Shown in pieces: positions 1-7,007 of a stretch of DNA of 34,490 bases. A model generated the notes under the pieces. That model searched no databases, was not told where the DNA came from, and was given only the letters and a program-made list of their open reading frames with translations. Numbering within the stretch: the stretch's first letter is position 1; the number at the start of each line of letters is the position of its first letter. The stretch comes from Rhizobiales bacterium 65-79. Lineage in GTDB: Bacteria; Pseudomonadota; Alphaproteobacteria; Rhizobiales; Rhizobiaceae. Both the position numbers and the translations under genes were made by a program. The DNA lies in assembly GCA_001896885.1 (NCBI GenBank), contig MKRJ01000048.1:1-34490 (forward strand), read 5' to 3'.

Positions 1-208
1 CGCCCATGCCGAAGGCGACGGCGAAGATCTTCAGCCAGTAGCGGAAGAGATTGAGGAAGGCATCACGGCCCGTCCAGAGCCACAGCCCCTCCAGCACGGC
101 GAGATAGCTCGCGAGCCCGATCGAAAGCGCCGGAAAGATGATATGGAAGGACATGGTGAAGGCGAACTGCGCCCGCGCCAGCGTTATGGCGTCGATCCCT
201 TCGAACAT
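1..208 (-). CDS. Cytochrome bd-type quinol oxidase subunit I (CioA/CydA family), 5' part only
   Basis: Reading leftward from an ATG at 208, the 69 visible residues begin MFEGIDAITLARAQFAFT and run off the window edge. They match the N-terminus of subunit I of bd-type terminal oxidases: the LARxQFAFTxSFHIIFPALSIG stretch holds a histidine (residue 22) at the position of the E. coli CydA heme ligand His19, followed by WLKIFAVAFGMG at the end of the second helix region. The wording is closer to the cyanide-insensitive CioA type than to E. coli CydA (inference from memory of family sequences). The protein is an inner-membrane quinol oxidase that reduces oxygen to water. A good ribosome binding site (AAGGAGAG) lies just upstream of the ATG. 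The gene is divergent from hisB. More than 80% of it lies outside the window, so the subtype is uncertain. Confidence 0.85.
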   Translation of the reverse strand, partial: MFEGIDAITLARAQFAFTMSFHIIFPALSIGLASYLAVLEGLWLWTGRDAFLNLFRYWLKIFAVAFGMG

Positions 209-427
209 CCGCCCTCTCCTTTCGCTGCCGCCGCCGCGGTCGAGGTGGAACGAAGTCTATCCGATTTTCGCTCCCGGCGCTCGCGACACGCGGACGCGCG
301 GCGTTTTTGCAAGCGATGCAGCCATCCCGCGCCTCCGCGCGGCGCTTGCGGTTCGATCGGGAACTGGAATTGGTAACCCCATGCTGCTAGAAGGCTCCCG
401 TTTTCCGGGCACAGCAGAGGATGAAAT
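209..427. promoter_or_regulatory. Divergent intergenic region between the bd oxidase gene and the his operon
   Basis: These 219 bases must hold the promoters for the oxidase gene (leftward) and the his operon (rightward). The hisB ribosome binding site is probably AGAGG at 416-420, 7 bases before the ATG. I see no convincing long palindrome, no attenuator with a histidine-rich leader peptide, and no clear -35/-10 pair, so the promoters are not placed. Confidence 0.35.
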
Positions 428-1039
428 ATGGCTGCCGGCAAGGACGCGCGCAGGGCGAACGCCAGCCGCACGACGAAGGAAACCGCGATCACCGTCGCCG
501 TCGATCTCGACGGCGTCGGGCGCTCGGATATTTCCACCGGCGTCGGCTTCTTCGACCATATGCTGGAGCAGCTTTCGCGCCATTCGCTGATCGATATGGC
601 GGTGAAGGCCAAGGGCGACCTTCACATAGACGACCACCATACGGTCGAGGACACGGGCATCGTGCTCGGCCAGGCGATCGCGAGCGCGCTCGGCGAGCGG
701 CGCGGCATCGCCCGCTACGCCTCGATCGACCTCGCCATGGACGAGACGTTGACCAAGGCCGCGGTCGACGTTTCCGGCCGCCCCTATCTCGTCTGGAACG
801 TTGAATTCTCCTCGCCGAAGATCGGTACCTTCGACACGGAACTGGTGCGCGAATTTTTCAACGCGTTGGCGCAGCATGCCGGCATCACGCTGCATGTGCT
901 GAACCATTACGGCGCCAACAATCACCATATCGCCGAAACCTGCTTCAAGGCGGTGGCGCGGGCCTTGCGCGCCGCAATCGAGCCCGATCCGCGGCAGGCG
1001 GGAGCCATTCCCTCCACCAAAGGCACTCTGAAAGGCTAG
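428..1039 (+). CDS. hisB: Imidazoleglycerol-phosphate dehydratase
   Basis: The enzyme dehydrates imidazole glycerol phosphate to imidazole acetol phosphate, the sixth step of histidine synthesis, in the cytoplasm. The 203-residue protein is the monofunctional form usual in alphaproteobacteria, without the histidinol-phosphatase domain of E. coli HisB. It carries the paired metal-binding motifs of the family: DDHHTVED at residues 68-75 and NNHHIAE at 164-170, which bind the two manganese ions. [13 protein letters not shown] (41-53) is the other conserved block. The ATG at 428 is chosen because AGAGG precedes it and the family N-terminus fits. It heads the his run here, and the next gene starts 3 bases after its stop. 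Confidence 0.97.
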   Translation: MAAGKDARRANASRTTKETAITVAVDLDGVGRSDISTGVGFFDHMLEQLSRHSLIDMAVKAKGDLHIDDHHTVEDTGIVLGQAIASALGERRGIARYASIDLAMDETLTKAAVDVSGRPYLVWNVEFSSPKIGTFDTELVREFFNALAQHAGITLHVLNHYGANNHHIAETCFKAVARALRAAIEPDPRQAGAIPSTKGTLKG

Positions 1040-1042
1040 GCT

Positions 1043-1522
1043 GTGGCGAGCTACGTGATCTTCGAGCCGCCGGGCCAGCCTGAGCCGGAGCGCGCGGTGT
1101 TCGTCCGCGACGGCTTCCATTGGCTGGCTTTCCTGTTTTCGGTGCTCTGGTTCCTCTGGTACCGGTTGTGGATAGAGGCGGGTCTCGTATTTGCCGCGAT
1201 GGTCGGGCTTTCGGCGATCGAGGACATTGAGGGGCTGCAAGGCGCGGCGCTCGTCGTCTCGTTCCTGCTGGCGCTTGGTCTCGGCTTTGAGGCGCCGGCG
1301 CTGCGCATGGCGGCGCTGAGGCGGCGTGGCTGGCGCGAATGGGGCGTGGTCGAAGCGAATGACGGCGATGAGGCGGCGATCCGCTATCTGGCCGACGCCG
1401 ACGCGGAGTTGCCCGTCGGCACCGGCCGCGAACCTCCGGCTTCGCCTTCGGGATCGGCGCCGGCGCGACGCCCGGCGGCGGTTCCGGTGCTGGGATTGCT
1501 CAACTATCCGGGCAGAAACTGA
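1043..1522 (+). CDS. DUF2628-type small membrane protein in the his operon
   Basis: This 159-residue protein starts at a GTG 3 bases after the hisB stop and ends one base before hisH. The N-terminal part (about 1-25) is polar and followed by a hydrophobic block (about 27-95: [23 protein letters not shown] and later segments) that should form two to four membrane helices. The C-terminal third is polar and rich in Ala, Pro and Arg. The pattern [22 protein letters not shown] is what I know as the DUF2628 family, found between hisB and hisH in many Rhizobiales. No enzymatic motif is visible and its function is unknown. Co-translation with hisB and hisH is likely from the spacing. It is not one of the ten classical his functions, so it may simply be carried in the operon. 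Confidence 0.8.
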   Translation: MASYVIFEPPGQPEPERAVFVRDGFHWLAFLFSVLWFLWYRLWIEAGLVFAAMVGLSAIEDIEGLQGAALVVSFLLALGLGFEAPALRMAALRRRGWREWGVVEANDGDEAAIRYLADADAELPVGTGREPPASPSGSAPARRPAAVPVLGLLNYPGRN

Positions 1523-1523
1523 G

Positions 1524-2174
1524 ATGCGCGTCGCCATCGTCGACTACGGCTCGGGCAATCTGCGCTCGGCCACCAAGGCCTTCGAGCGGGCGAGCCGCGA
1601 AGCCGGCATCGGCGCGGAGATCGAGCTGACCGCCGACGCCGGTCGCGTACGCGGCGCCGACCGCATCGTGCTGCCCGGCGTCGGCGCCTATGCCGATTGC
1701 CGCGCCGGCCTCGACGCCGTGCCCGGCATGGTCGAGGCGATCGAGGAGGCGGTCGTTGGCAAGGGGCGGCCTTTCCTCGGCATCTGCGTCGGCATGCAGC
1801 TGATGTCCGAGCGCGGGCTGGAAAAGAAGGTGACCCGGGGCTTCGGCTGGATCGCGGGCGACGTGAAGGTGATCGAACCGGCCGACCCGGCGCTGAAGGT
1901 GCCGCAGATCGGCTGGAACACGATCGAACTCAGGCGCGACCACCCGCTCTTTGCCGGCATCCCCACCGGAGAGGACGGGCTGCACGCCTATTTCGTGCAT
2001 TCCTACCATCTCGACGCGAAGGACGAGGGCGACGTGCTGGCGGTCGCCGACTATGGCGGGCCGGTCACGGCGGCGGTGGCGCGCGACAACTGCGCCGGCA
2101 CGCAGTTCCACCCCGAGAAGAGCCAGGCGCTCGGTCTGGCGCTGATCGCCAATTTCCTGAGGTGGAAGCCGTGA
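1524..2174 (+). CDS. hisH: Imidazole glycerol phosphate synthase, glutaminase subunit
   Basis: HisH hydrolyses glutamine and channels ammonia to HisF, which closes the imidazole ring and releases AICAR. The 216-residue protein is a class I (triad) glutamine amidotransferase: it begins [15 protein letters not shown], has the nucleophile C88 in GICVGMQLM, and H196 with E198 in QFHPEKSQ. Length is normal for the family. The ATG at 1524 is one base after the stop of the DUF2628 gene, and its TGA overlaps the GTG start of hisA (GTGA, 2171-2174), which points to translational coupling. In-frame sequence continues upstream of this ATG, but it belongs to another frame of the preceding gene and has no family similarity. 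Confidence 0.97.
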   Translation: MRVAIVDYGSGNLRSATKAFERASREAGIGAEIELTADAGRVRGADRIVLPGVGAYADCRAGLDAVPGMVEAIEEAVVGKGRPFLGICVGMQLMSERGLEKKVTRGFGWIAGDVKVIEPADPALKVPQIGWNTIELRRDHPLFAGIPTGEDGLHAYFVHSYHLDAKDEGDVLAVADYGGPVTAAVARDNCAGTQFHPEKSQALGLALIANFLRWKP

Positions 2175-2902
2175 TCCTCTTTCCTGCCATCGACCTCAAG
2201 GACGGCAAATGCGTGCGCCTGAAGCTCGGCGACATGGCGACCGCGACTATCTATAACGCCGACCCGGCTGCGCAGGCCCGCGCCTTCGAGGAACAGGGTT
2301 TTCGGTGGCTGCATGTGGTCGATCTGAACGGCGCCTTCGCCGGCAAGTCGGTCAATGGCGCGGCGGTCGGTGCTATCCTCAAGGCGACGAAGAATCCTGT
2401 CCAGCTCGGCGGCGGCATCCGTACCCTCCCGCAGATCGAGGACTGGCTCGACCGCGGGCTGGCGCGCGTGATCCTGGGCACGGTGGCGGTGCGCGATCCG
2501 GACCTCGTGCGCGAGGTTTGCCGCCTGTTTCCGGGGAGGATCGCGGTCGGCATCGACGCCAGGGACGGCAAGGTGGCGGTCGAGGGCTGGGCGGAAGCCT
2601 CCGAGCTTGACGCCATCGATCTGGCGAAAAAGTTCGAGGGCGCCGGTGTGGCGGCGATCATCTATACCGACATCGACCGCGACGGCATTCTTTCGGGCAT
2701 CAACTGGGAAGCGACCATCGCTCTGGCCGACGCGGTTTCGATCCCCGTCATCGCATCGGGCGGGCTCGCCTCGCTGGCCGACATCCGCCGCATGACCATG
2801 CCCGATGCGAAGAAGCTGGAAGGCGCGATCTCCGGCCGTGCCCTCTATGACGGCCGCATCGACCCGAAAGAGGCGCTAGCGATCCTCAAGGAAGCGGCAT
2901 GA
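2171..2902 (+). CDS. hisA: ProFAR isomerase
   Basis: HisA catalyses the Amadori rearrangement of ProFAR to PRFAR, the substrate of HisF-HisH. The 243-residue protein is a half-barrel-repeat TIM barrel paralogous to HisF: it starts (V)[16 protein letters not shown] with the catalytic acid D8, has the phosphate-binding QLGGGIRT, then the second acid in YTDIDRDG, and the second phosphate site ASGGLASL. The start is a GTG overlapping the hisH stop. The TGA overlaps an ATG (ATGA, 2899-2902). That ATG is not the start of the intact hisF but of the first of two truncated hisF-like copies, an arrangement described separately. Confidence 0.97.
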   Translation: MILFPAIDLKDGKCVRLKLGDMATATIYNADPAAQARAFEEQGFRWLHVVDLNGAFAGKSVNGAAVGAILKATKNPVQLGGGIRTLPQIEDWLDRGLARVILGTVAVRDPDLVREVCRLFPGRIAVGIDARDGKVAVEGWAEASELDAIDLAKKFEGAGVAAIIYTDIDRDGILSGINWEATIALADAVSIPVIASGGLASLADIRRMTMPDAKKLEGAISGRALYDGRIDPKEALAILKEAA

Positions 2903-3012
2903 CCCTCAAGGCCCGAATCATCCCCTGTCTGGACGTCAAGGACGGCCCACGCCGCCCGCAGCCGCGAAGCGGCGAGGACGTGCAAAGAAAAAAAGAGGCG
3001 GCCGGCCGATGA
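2899..3012 (+). CDS. Short hisF-start peptide, copy 1 (37 codons)
   Basis: The frame starts at the ATG overlapping the hisA stop and reads [16 protein letters not shown], the same first 16 residues as HisF apart from Ile for Val at position 7. It then diverges into a basic tail, [21 protein letters not shown], and stops at a TGA that overlaps the next ATG. It contains barrel strand 1 with the catalytic Asp of HisF but nothing else, so it cannot be an active cyclase. Its ribosome binding site would be AAGGAAG in the end of hisA. Whether the peptide has a role or is a relic of the repeat is unknown. The frame is real in the sequence; function is not claimed. Confidence 0.4.
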   Translation: MTLKARIIPCLDVKDGPRRPQPRSGEDVQRKKEAAGR

Positions 3013-3122
3013 CCCTCAAGGCCCGAATCATCCCCTGCCTCGACGTCAAGGATGGCCCGCGCCGCCCGCAGCCGCGAAGCGGCGAGGACGGGCAAGGAAG
3101 AAGAGAGGCGGCCGTCCGATGA
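3009..3122 (+). CDS. Short hisF-start peptide, copy 2 (37 codons)
   Basis: This is the second truncated hisF start, exactly 110 bases after the first. It encodes the same 16 N-terminal residues as copy 1; the three base differences in that part (TGT/TGC, CTG/CTC, GAC/GAT) are all synonymous. Its tail, [21 protein letters not shown], differs from copy 1 at five residues. It is preceded by AAAGAGGCGG, a plausible ribosome binding site, and ends in a TGA that overlaps the ATG of the intact hisF. Ribosomes ending here could reinitiate on hisF. It could be a translated coupling peptide or a non-functional repeat unit. Confidence 0.4.
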   Translation: MTLKARIIPCLDVKDGPRRPQPRSGEDGQGRREAAVR

Positions 3123-3901
3123 CCCTCAAAGCCCGCGTCATCCCCTGTCTGGACGTCAAGGACGGCCGCGTCGTCAAGGGCGTCAATTTCGTGGACCTGA
3201 TCGACGCCGGCGATCCGGTCGAGGCGGCTAAGGCCTATGACGCCGCCGGTGCGGACGAGCTCTGCTTCCTCGACATCACCGCCTCCTCCGAAAACCGCGA
3301 GACGATCTTCGACGTGGTTGCCCGCACGGCCGAGCAGTGCTTCATGCCGTTGACGGTCGGCGGCGGCGTGCGCGCGCTCGGCGACATCCGCAAGCTGCTT
3401 CTGGCCGGCGCCGACAAGGTCTCGATCAACTCGGCCGCGGTCGCCGATCCGGATTTCGTGGGCGCGGCGGCGGAAAAATTCGGCGACCAGTGCATCGTCG
3501 TGGCGATCGATGCCAAGAAGGTCTCCGTCGAGGGCGAGGATCGCTGGGAGATCTTCACCCATGGCGGGCGGCGGGCGACCGGCATCGACGCGGTGGAGTT
3601 CGCCAGGCGCGTGGTCGATCTCGGCGCCGGCGAAATCCTGCTGACCTCCATGGATCGCGACGGCACCAAGTCCGGTTATGACATCGCCCTGACGCGCGCC
3701 GTCTCCGACGCTGTGCATGTGCCGGTGATCGCCTCGGGCGGGGTGGGGGCGCTGGACGACATGGTGGCCGGTATCCGCGAAGGCCACGCCTCGGCGGTGC
3801 TCGCCGCCTCGATCTTCCATTTCGGCACCTGTTCGGTCGGCGAAGCCAAGCGCTATATGGCCAAGGCAGGCCTGCCGATGCGACTCGACTCGGGCCACTG
3901 A
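3119..3901 (+). CDS. hisF: Imidazole glycerol phosphate synthase, cyclase subunit
   Basis: HisF uses ammonia from HisH to convert PRFAR to imidazole glycerol phosphate and AICAR. The 260-residue TIM barrel has the two catalytic acids at D12 (PCLDVKDG) and D131 (VAIDAKK), the phosphate-binding GGGVR (81-85) and ASGGVG near the C-terminus, and the usual length. The ATG at 3119 is the only one of three tandem hisF-like starts that leads into the full protein; GAGAGGCGG about 10-15 bases upstream is the likely ribosome binding site and belongs to the preceding repeat unit. An 18-base gap separates it from hisE. Its normal overlap with hisA has been displaced by 220 bases of repeat. Confidence 0.97.
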   Translation: MTLKARVIPCLDVKDGRVVKGVNFVDLIDAGDPVEAAKAYDAAGADELCFLDITASSENRETIFDVVARTAEQCFMPLTVGGGVRALGDIRKLLLAGADKVSINSAAVADPDFVGAAAEKFGDQCIVVAIDAKKVSVEGEDRWEIFTHGGRRATGIDAVEFARRVVDLGAGEILLTSMDRDGTKSGYDIALTRAVSDAVHVPVIASGGVGALDDMVAGIREGHASAVLAASIFHFGTCSVGEAKRYMAKAGLPMRLDSGH

Positions 3902-3919
3902 TCCCGCTATCTGCGCGAC

Positions 3920-4246
3920 ATGAGCGATTTCTCCCTCGCGGACCTCGAAAGGATCGTCGCGCAGCGCGCCCGGTCGGGCGACCCGGAATCGTGGACGGCG
4001 AAGCTCTTCGCCGGCGGCATGGAGCGGGCGGCGAAGAAGTTCGGCGAGGAAGCGGTCGAGACCGTCATCGCCGCGCTCGGCGCCGACGCCAAGGCACTTG
4101 TTTCGGAGAGCGCCGACCTCCTCTATCATTGGCTCGTGGTGCTGGCGATCGCCGGCGTTCCGCTGTCGGACGTGCTTTCCGAACTCGAAAGCAGGACCGG
4201 CCGGACCGGTCTTCAGGAAAAGGCGTCGCGCAGCCGTAAGGAGTGA
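3920..4246 (+). CDS. hisE: Phosphoribosyl-ATP pyrophosphatase
   Basis: HisE hydrolyses phosphoribosyl-ATP to phosphoribosyl-AMP and pyrophosphate, step two of the pathway. The 108-residue protein is the stand-alone form, not fused to HisI. It belongs to the all-alpha MazG-like NTP pyrophosphohydrolases; the metal-binding acidic cluster is seen in [17 protein letters not shown] (about residues 36-52) and [13 protein letters not shown] follows. It starts 18 bases after hisF, with no strong ribosome binding site, so coupling to hisF translation is plausible. Its end lies in the coaA ribosome binding site region. hisG, hisI, hisC and hisD are not in this window. Confidence 0.95.
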   Translation: MSDFSLADLERIVAQRARSGDPESWTAKLFAGGMERAAKKFGEEAVETVIAALGADAKALVSESADLLYHWLVVLAIAGVPLSDVLSELESRTGRTGLQEKASRSRKE

Positions 4247-4254
4247 GTGGGTTC

Positions 4255-5214
4255 ATGGATCAGCTTGCCCCGAACGAGCGATATTCGCCCTATCGTGTCT
4301 TTCCGGCGAAGGAATGGGCCGCCTTCCGCGACGGCACGCCGCTGACGCTGACCGAGGACGAGATAACGCGGCTGCGCTCGCTCAACGATCCGATCGACCT
4401 CGAGGAGGTCAAGCGCATCTATCTCTCCATGTCGCGGCTCCTTTCGGCCCATGTCGAGGCGAGCCAGCTCCTGTTCGGCCAGCGCAAGATCTTCTTCGGC
4501 GCGGACGATGCGGTGAAGACGCCCTTCGTCATTGGCGTCGCCGGGTCGGTGGCCGTCGGCAAGTCGACGACGGCCCGCGTGCTGAAGGAGCTTCTGGCGC
4601 GCTGGCCCTCCAGCCCCAAGGTCGACCTCGTCACGACCGACGGTTTCCTGCTGCCCAACGAAGTCCTGCGTCGCCAGAACCTGATGGAGCGCAAGGGCTT
4701 CCCGGAAAGCTACGATATCGGGGCCTTGCTGCGTTTCCTGTCTTCCATCAAGGCGGGGATGCGCGACGTGCGCGCGCCGCTTTATTCGCATCTCTCCTAT
4801 GACGTGCTGCCCGGTGAGTTCGTCACCATCGACCGGCCCGACATACTGATCTTCGAGGGCATCAACGTGCTGCAGACGCGCGATCTGCCGAGCGACGGCA
4901 AGGCCGTGCCCTTCGTCTCCGATTTCTTCGATTTCTCGATCTATATCGACGCGGCGGAGGACCTTATCCACAACTGGTATGTCGCCCGCTTCATGCGCCT
5001 GCGCGAGACGGCGTTCCGCAAGCCGGAGAACTTCTTCCACCGCTATTCGCAACTGTCGGAGGACGCGGCGCTCGCCATCGCCGAAGGGCTGTGGACCAAC
5101 ATCAACCTGAAGAATCTGCGCGAGAACATCCTGCCGACCCGCCCCCGTGCCGACCTCATCCTGCGCAAGGGCGCGGATCATCTGGTCGAGGAAGTGGCGC
5201 TGAGGAAGCTGTAA
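4255..5214 (+). CDS. coaA: Type I pantothenate kinase
   Basis: CoaA phosphorylates pantothenate, the first and often feedback-controlled step of coenzyme A synthesis. The 319-residue protein has the type I (prokaryotic) PanK P-loop [12 protein letters not shown] at residues 94-105, preceded by [21 protein letters not shown] and followed by [12 protein letters not shown] with the catalytic region. The length fits the family. I choose the ATG at 4255 because AAGGAG at 4238-4243 lies 11 bases upstream; a GTG at 4243 overlapping the hisE stop would add four residues but destroy that ribosome binding site. Placement of coaA directly after hisE is common in Rhizobiales. It is the last gene of the operon before a hairpin. 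Confidence 0.95.
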   Translation: MDQLAPNERYSPYRVFPAKEWAAFRDGTPLTLTEDEITRLRSLNDPIDLEEVKRIYLSMSRLLSAHVEASQLLFGQRKIFFGADDAVKTPFVIGVAGSVAVGKSTTARVLKELLARWPSSPKVDLVTTDGFLLPNEVLRRQNLMERKGFPESYDIGALLRFLSSIKAGMRDVRAPLYSHLSYDVLPGEFVTIDRPDILIFEGINVLQTRDLPSDGKAVPFVSDFFDFSIYIDAAEDLIHNWYVARFMRLRETAFRKPENFFHRYSQLSEDAALAIAEGLWTNINLKNLRENILPTRPRADLILRKGADHLVEEVALRKL

Positions 5215-5260
5215 AAAAAAACGAAGGCGCGGCCCCGGCGGGCAGGGAAGCCGGGGCCGC
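5213..5260 (-). terminator. Rho-independent terminator for the RcnB-like gene, possibly shared with the his-coaA operon
   Basis: An 11-bp perfect stem (5229-5239 with 5250-5260, GCGGCCCCGGC and its complement) encloses a 10-base loop. Read on the minus strand it is followed, 7 bases on, by nine T residues (complement of 5213-5221). It lies just past the stop of the minus-strand gene and just past coaA, so it may stop transcription from both sides, though the plus-strand side lacks a T-run. Confidence 0.7.
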
Positions 5261-5274
5261 GTTCTCCCGGAGCC

Positions 5275-5589
5275 TTACTGGGCGTTGACTAGAGCGCCGA
5301 TGATGCCCGACGTGATGCCGACCAGAAGATACTGGTTGTCGACCCGCACCCAGTGCTGGCCATGCGGCGGACGGCGCAGATGATAGCGGCCGTAATCCTT
5401 CACGACGACATAGTGCTGGCCGCGCGGCAGGCGGTGGCCGCGCTGCCAGCGCGTCTTCTTCACGATGACCTTCTTCTTCACGACATGCGTGGGGCGATGA
5501 TCCCTGTGATGGAAGTCCTGCGGCTGAGCGAAGGCGGCCGGCGCGGCAAGAAGCGAAAGCGCCACGGTGGCGAGAAGAAGACGTTTCAT
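5275..5589 (-). CDS. RcnB-like periplasmic protein
   Basis: This 104-residue protein has a clear Sec signal peptide (MKRLLLATVALSLLAAPAAFA, cleavage after residue 21), then a short His/Lys-rich segment (HHRDHRPTHVVKKKVIVKKT) and a C-terminal part RLPRGQHYVVVKDYGRYHLRRPPHGQHWVRVDNQYLL typical of the RcnB family. E. coli RcnB is a periplasmic protein needed for nickel and cobalt homeostasis, but most RcnB-domain proteins of Rhizobiales are uncharacterised. There is no RcnA efflux pump or RcnR regulator nearby, so metal binding is only suggested by the histidines. A ribosome binding site AAGGA precedes the ATG. It is a single gene with its own terminator. Confidence 0.8.
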   Translation of the reverse strand: MKRLLLATVALSLLAAPAAFAQPQDFHHRDHRPTHVVKKKVIVKKTRWQRGHRLPRGQHYVVVKDYGRYHLRRPPHGQHWVRVDNQYLLVGITSGIIGALVNAQ

Positions 5590-5687
5590 GGGAGGGTTCC
5601 TTTTATTGACGACACCGCCCTTCTAGATGCCTCCGGTTGAACGTCACATGAACGGGTCTGTCAGAAAAGCGTAATGTATCCGGGATC

Positions 5688-6179
5688 TTAGCCGCTCGAT
5701 GTGTCCGGGCGCTCCTCATCCGGCAGGCCGGCCAGCGCAAGGGAGGCATTGGTGTAGGCCGGATCGCCGGTCACTTCTTCGCCGATCCACTCGGGAAGCC
5801 GGGCGACGCTTGCCGCTTCCGGCGTCTCCAGTTCGGCGAGGACGAAACCTTCGAGTGCGCCATGGAATTCGTCCACCTCGAAGATATGGCCGTCATGCTT
5901 CACCAGATGCCGGGTTTTCTCGATAATACGCCCGATGGCGAAAGCCTGGATCTCCCGCGCATCCGACAGCGGAACCCTGTATTCGAATTCGTCCCGCTCC
6001 CCCGTGCCGGCGCCGAATTTGAGCGTCAGCCACGCCTCTTTGCCGTCGCGTATGCGGATACGGATCGAACGGTCGTCCGCCGCTGCAAGATAGAACTGAA
6101 CGATGGCGTGCCGCGACGTAGCCGCCGGGCGCCAGCCGTCTCCCGCAACCAGGAATTTGCGCTCGATCTCCTTGGCCAT
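5688..6179 (-). CDS. CYTH domain protein (inorganic triphosphatase-like)
   Basis: The 163-residue protein begins MAKEIERKFLV, which holds the ExExK signature (E4, E6, K8) of the CYTH superfamily of triphosphate tunnel enzymes. Alternating charged residues in later strands (SIRIRIRDGKEAWLTLKFG, DEFEYRVPL) fit the tunnel lining. It is the short single-domain form, without the CHAD domain found in larger relatives. Members of this kind hydrolyse inorganic triphosphate or other organic triphosphates, and a few are class IV adenylate cyclases; hydrolase activity is the more likely. The start is the only ATG in frame near the motif. It is divergent from the TetR gene and not obviously in an operon. 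Confidence 0.85.
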   Translation of the reverse strand: MAKEIERKFLVAGDGWRPAATSRHAIVQFYLAAADDRSIRIRIRDGKEAWLTLKFGAGTGERDEFEYRVPLSDAREIQAFAIGRIIEKTRHLVKHDGHIFEVDEFHGALEGFVLAELETPEAASVARLPEWIGEEVTGDPAYTNASLALAGLPDEERPDTSSG

Positions 6180-6307
6180 GGCGCATGAAAACCGCTCGGC
6201 CGATCCGGCGCAAGGCCTGCGCCGGCGGATCGAAGATACAAGCGGAGACCGGAACCGGTGTTGTGCGCCGCCTCAAGCCCATGGAAGATGCCGGGCATTC
6301 CGGTTGC

Positions 6308-6336
6308 TTGACTTTAATCAATCGATTGATTAAACA
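6308..6336 (+). promoter_or_regulatory. Promoter and 22-bp perfect palindromic operator of the TetR/ABC operon
   Basis: A perfect 22-bp palindrome runs from 6313 to 6334 (half-site TTTAATCAATC, then its exact complement). It lies between a -35-like TTGACT (6308-6313) and a -10-like TAAACA (6331-6336), 17 bases apart. A dimeric TetR protein bound here would block the promoter, and the adjacent gene encodes such a protein. The predicted transcript start is only a few bases before the ATG at 6345, and no ribosome binding site is visible, so the message may be leaderless or nearly so. Confidence 0.75.
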
Positions 6337-6344
6337 GCCCCGCT

Positions 6345-7007
6345 ATGAGCGACAAACCAGTCACCCAATCGGCCGAGCAGACGCGTCAGGCCCTCATCCG
6401 TGCCGGCCTGAAGCTTTTCGGCGAGCAAGGCTACGAAGGCACCTCGACCCGCCGGCTCGCGGCCGCCGCGGGCGCCAACATCGGCTCGATCGCCTATCAT
6501 TTCGGCTCGAAGGAGGGCCTGCGCGCCGCCTGCGCCGATTTCATCGTCGAGACCATGAAAGGCATGGCCAGCCAGGCGCTGGCCTCCGCCGGCGACCCCA
6601 AGGATCCGGAAACCGCCCGGCGGCAGCTTCTGGCGGCGCTGGAACGGATGGTGGCCTTCATCGTGGCCAGCCCGGAAGCGGGAACCATCGTGCAGTTCGT
6701 CCTGCGCGAGCTTTCGCAGCCGACCTCGGCGCTCGACATCGTCTATGACGGCGTCTTCGAGCCGACCCACAGGCGGCTCTGCCGGATCTGGGCGGCGGCG
6801 ACCGGCGAGGACGCGGAGAGCGAGCGCACGCGGATCACCGTCTTCACCATGATCGGCCAGGTGATCTATTTCCGCGTCGCCCGCGCCGCCGTACTGCGGC
6901 GCATGGGCTGGAACGAAGTCGGCACTAAGGAGGCGGCGGCCATCGCCGCGGTCGCCGGGGCCAACCTCATGGCCGTGCTCGACAGCAGGAAGGAGGGCCG
7001 GCCATGA
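6345..7007 (+). CDS. TetR-family regulator, CecR (YbiH)-like
   Basis: The 220-residue protein has an N-terminal TetR helix-turn-helix (about residues 10-57: TRQALIRAGLKLFGEQGYEGTSTRRLAAAAGANIGSIAYHFGSKEGL) and a C-terminal ligand domain resembling the DUF1956/CecR type. In E. coli, CecR (YbiH) is encoded next to the ybhGFSR transporter genes it controls. The same arrangement is seen here: regulator, membrane fusion protein, ATPase, permease. It probably represses its own operon through the 22-bp palindrome just upstream and is released by a small toxic compound; the ligand is not known. Its TGA overlaps the next ATG (ATGA at 7004-7007), so it is co-translated with the transporter. Confidence 0.85.
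   Translation: MSDKPVTQSAEQTRQALIRAGLKLFGEQGYEGTSTRRLAAAAGANIGSIAYHFGSKEGLRAACADFIVETMKGMASQALASAGDPKDPETARRQLLAALERMVAFIVASPEAGTIVQFVLRELSQPTSALDIVYDGVFEPTHRRLCRIWAAATGEDAESERTRITVFTMIGQVIYFRVARAAVLRRMGWNEVGTKEAAAIAAVAGANLMAVLDSRKEGRP

Larger units (their letters stand above)
2899..3166 (+). repeat. Tandem 110-bp repeat made from the hisF 5' end
   Basis: ATGACCCTCAA occurs at 2899, 3009 and 3119, exactly 110 bases apart. Copies 1 (2899-3008) and 2 (3009-3118) each consist of about 48 bases matching the hisF start followed by a 62-base segment not found in hisF. The third occurrence (from 3119) runs on into the intact hisF gene. Copies 1 and 2 differ at about 9 of 110 positions, so the duplication is not brand new. 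The 62-base segment contains the small hairpin GCCGC-GAA-GCGGC and ends in an A/G-rich stretch with GAGG, which can act as a ribosome binding site for the next ATG. Both copies keep an open frame and end in ATGA overlapping the next start. Confidence 0.95.

Noticed and set aside
257-1537. Long minus-strand open frame of 426 codons opposite hisB and the DUF2628 gene
   Set aside because: It is antisense to well-recognised genes, has Arg/Ala/Gly-rich composition with no domain, and reflects the high GC third-position bias.
2899-3118. hisF copies 1 and 2 as frameshifted pseudogenes of full-length hisF
   Set aside because: Each unit matches only the first 48 bases of hisF and there is no further hisF sequence between them, so they are partial tandem units rather than decayed full genes.
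2936-4129. Long minus-strand open frame opposite hisF and hisE
   Set aside because: It is a shadow of hisF/hisE. Its apparent internal repetition is only the reverse complement of the 110-base repeat.
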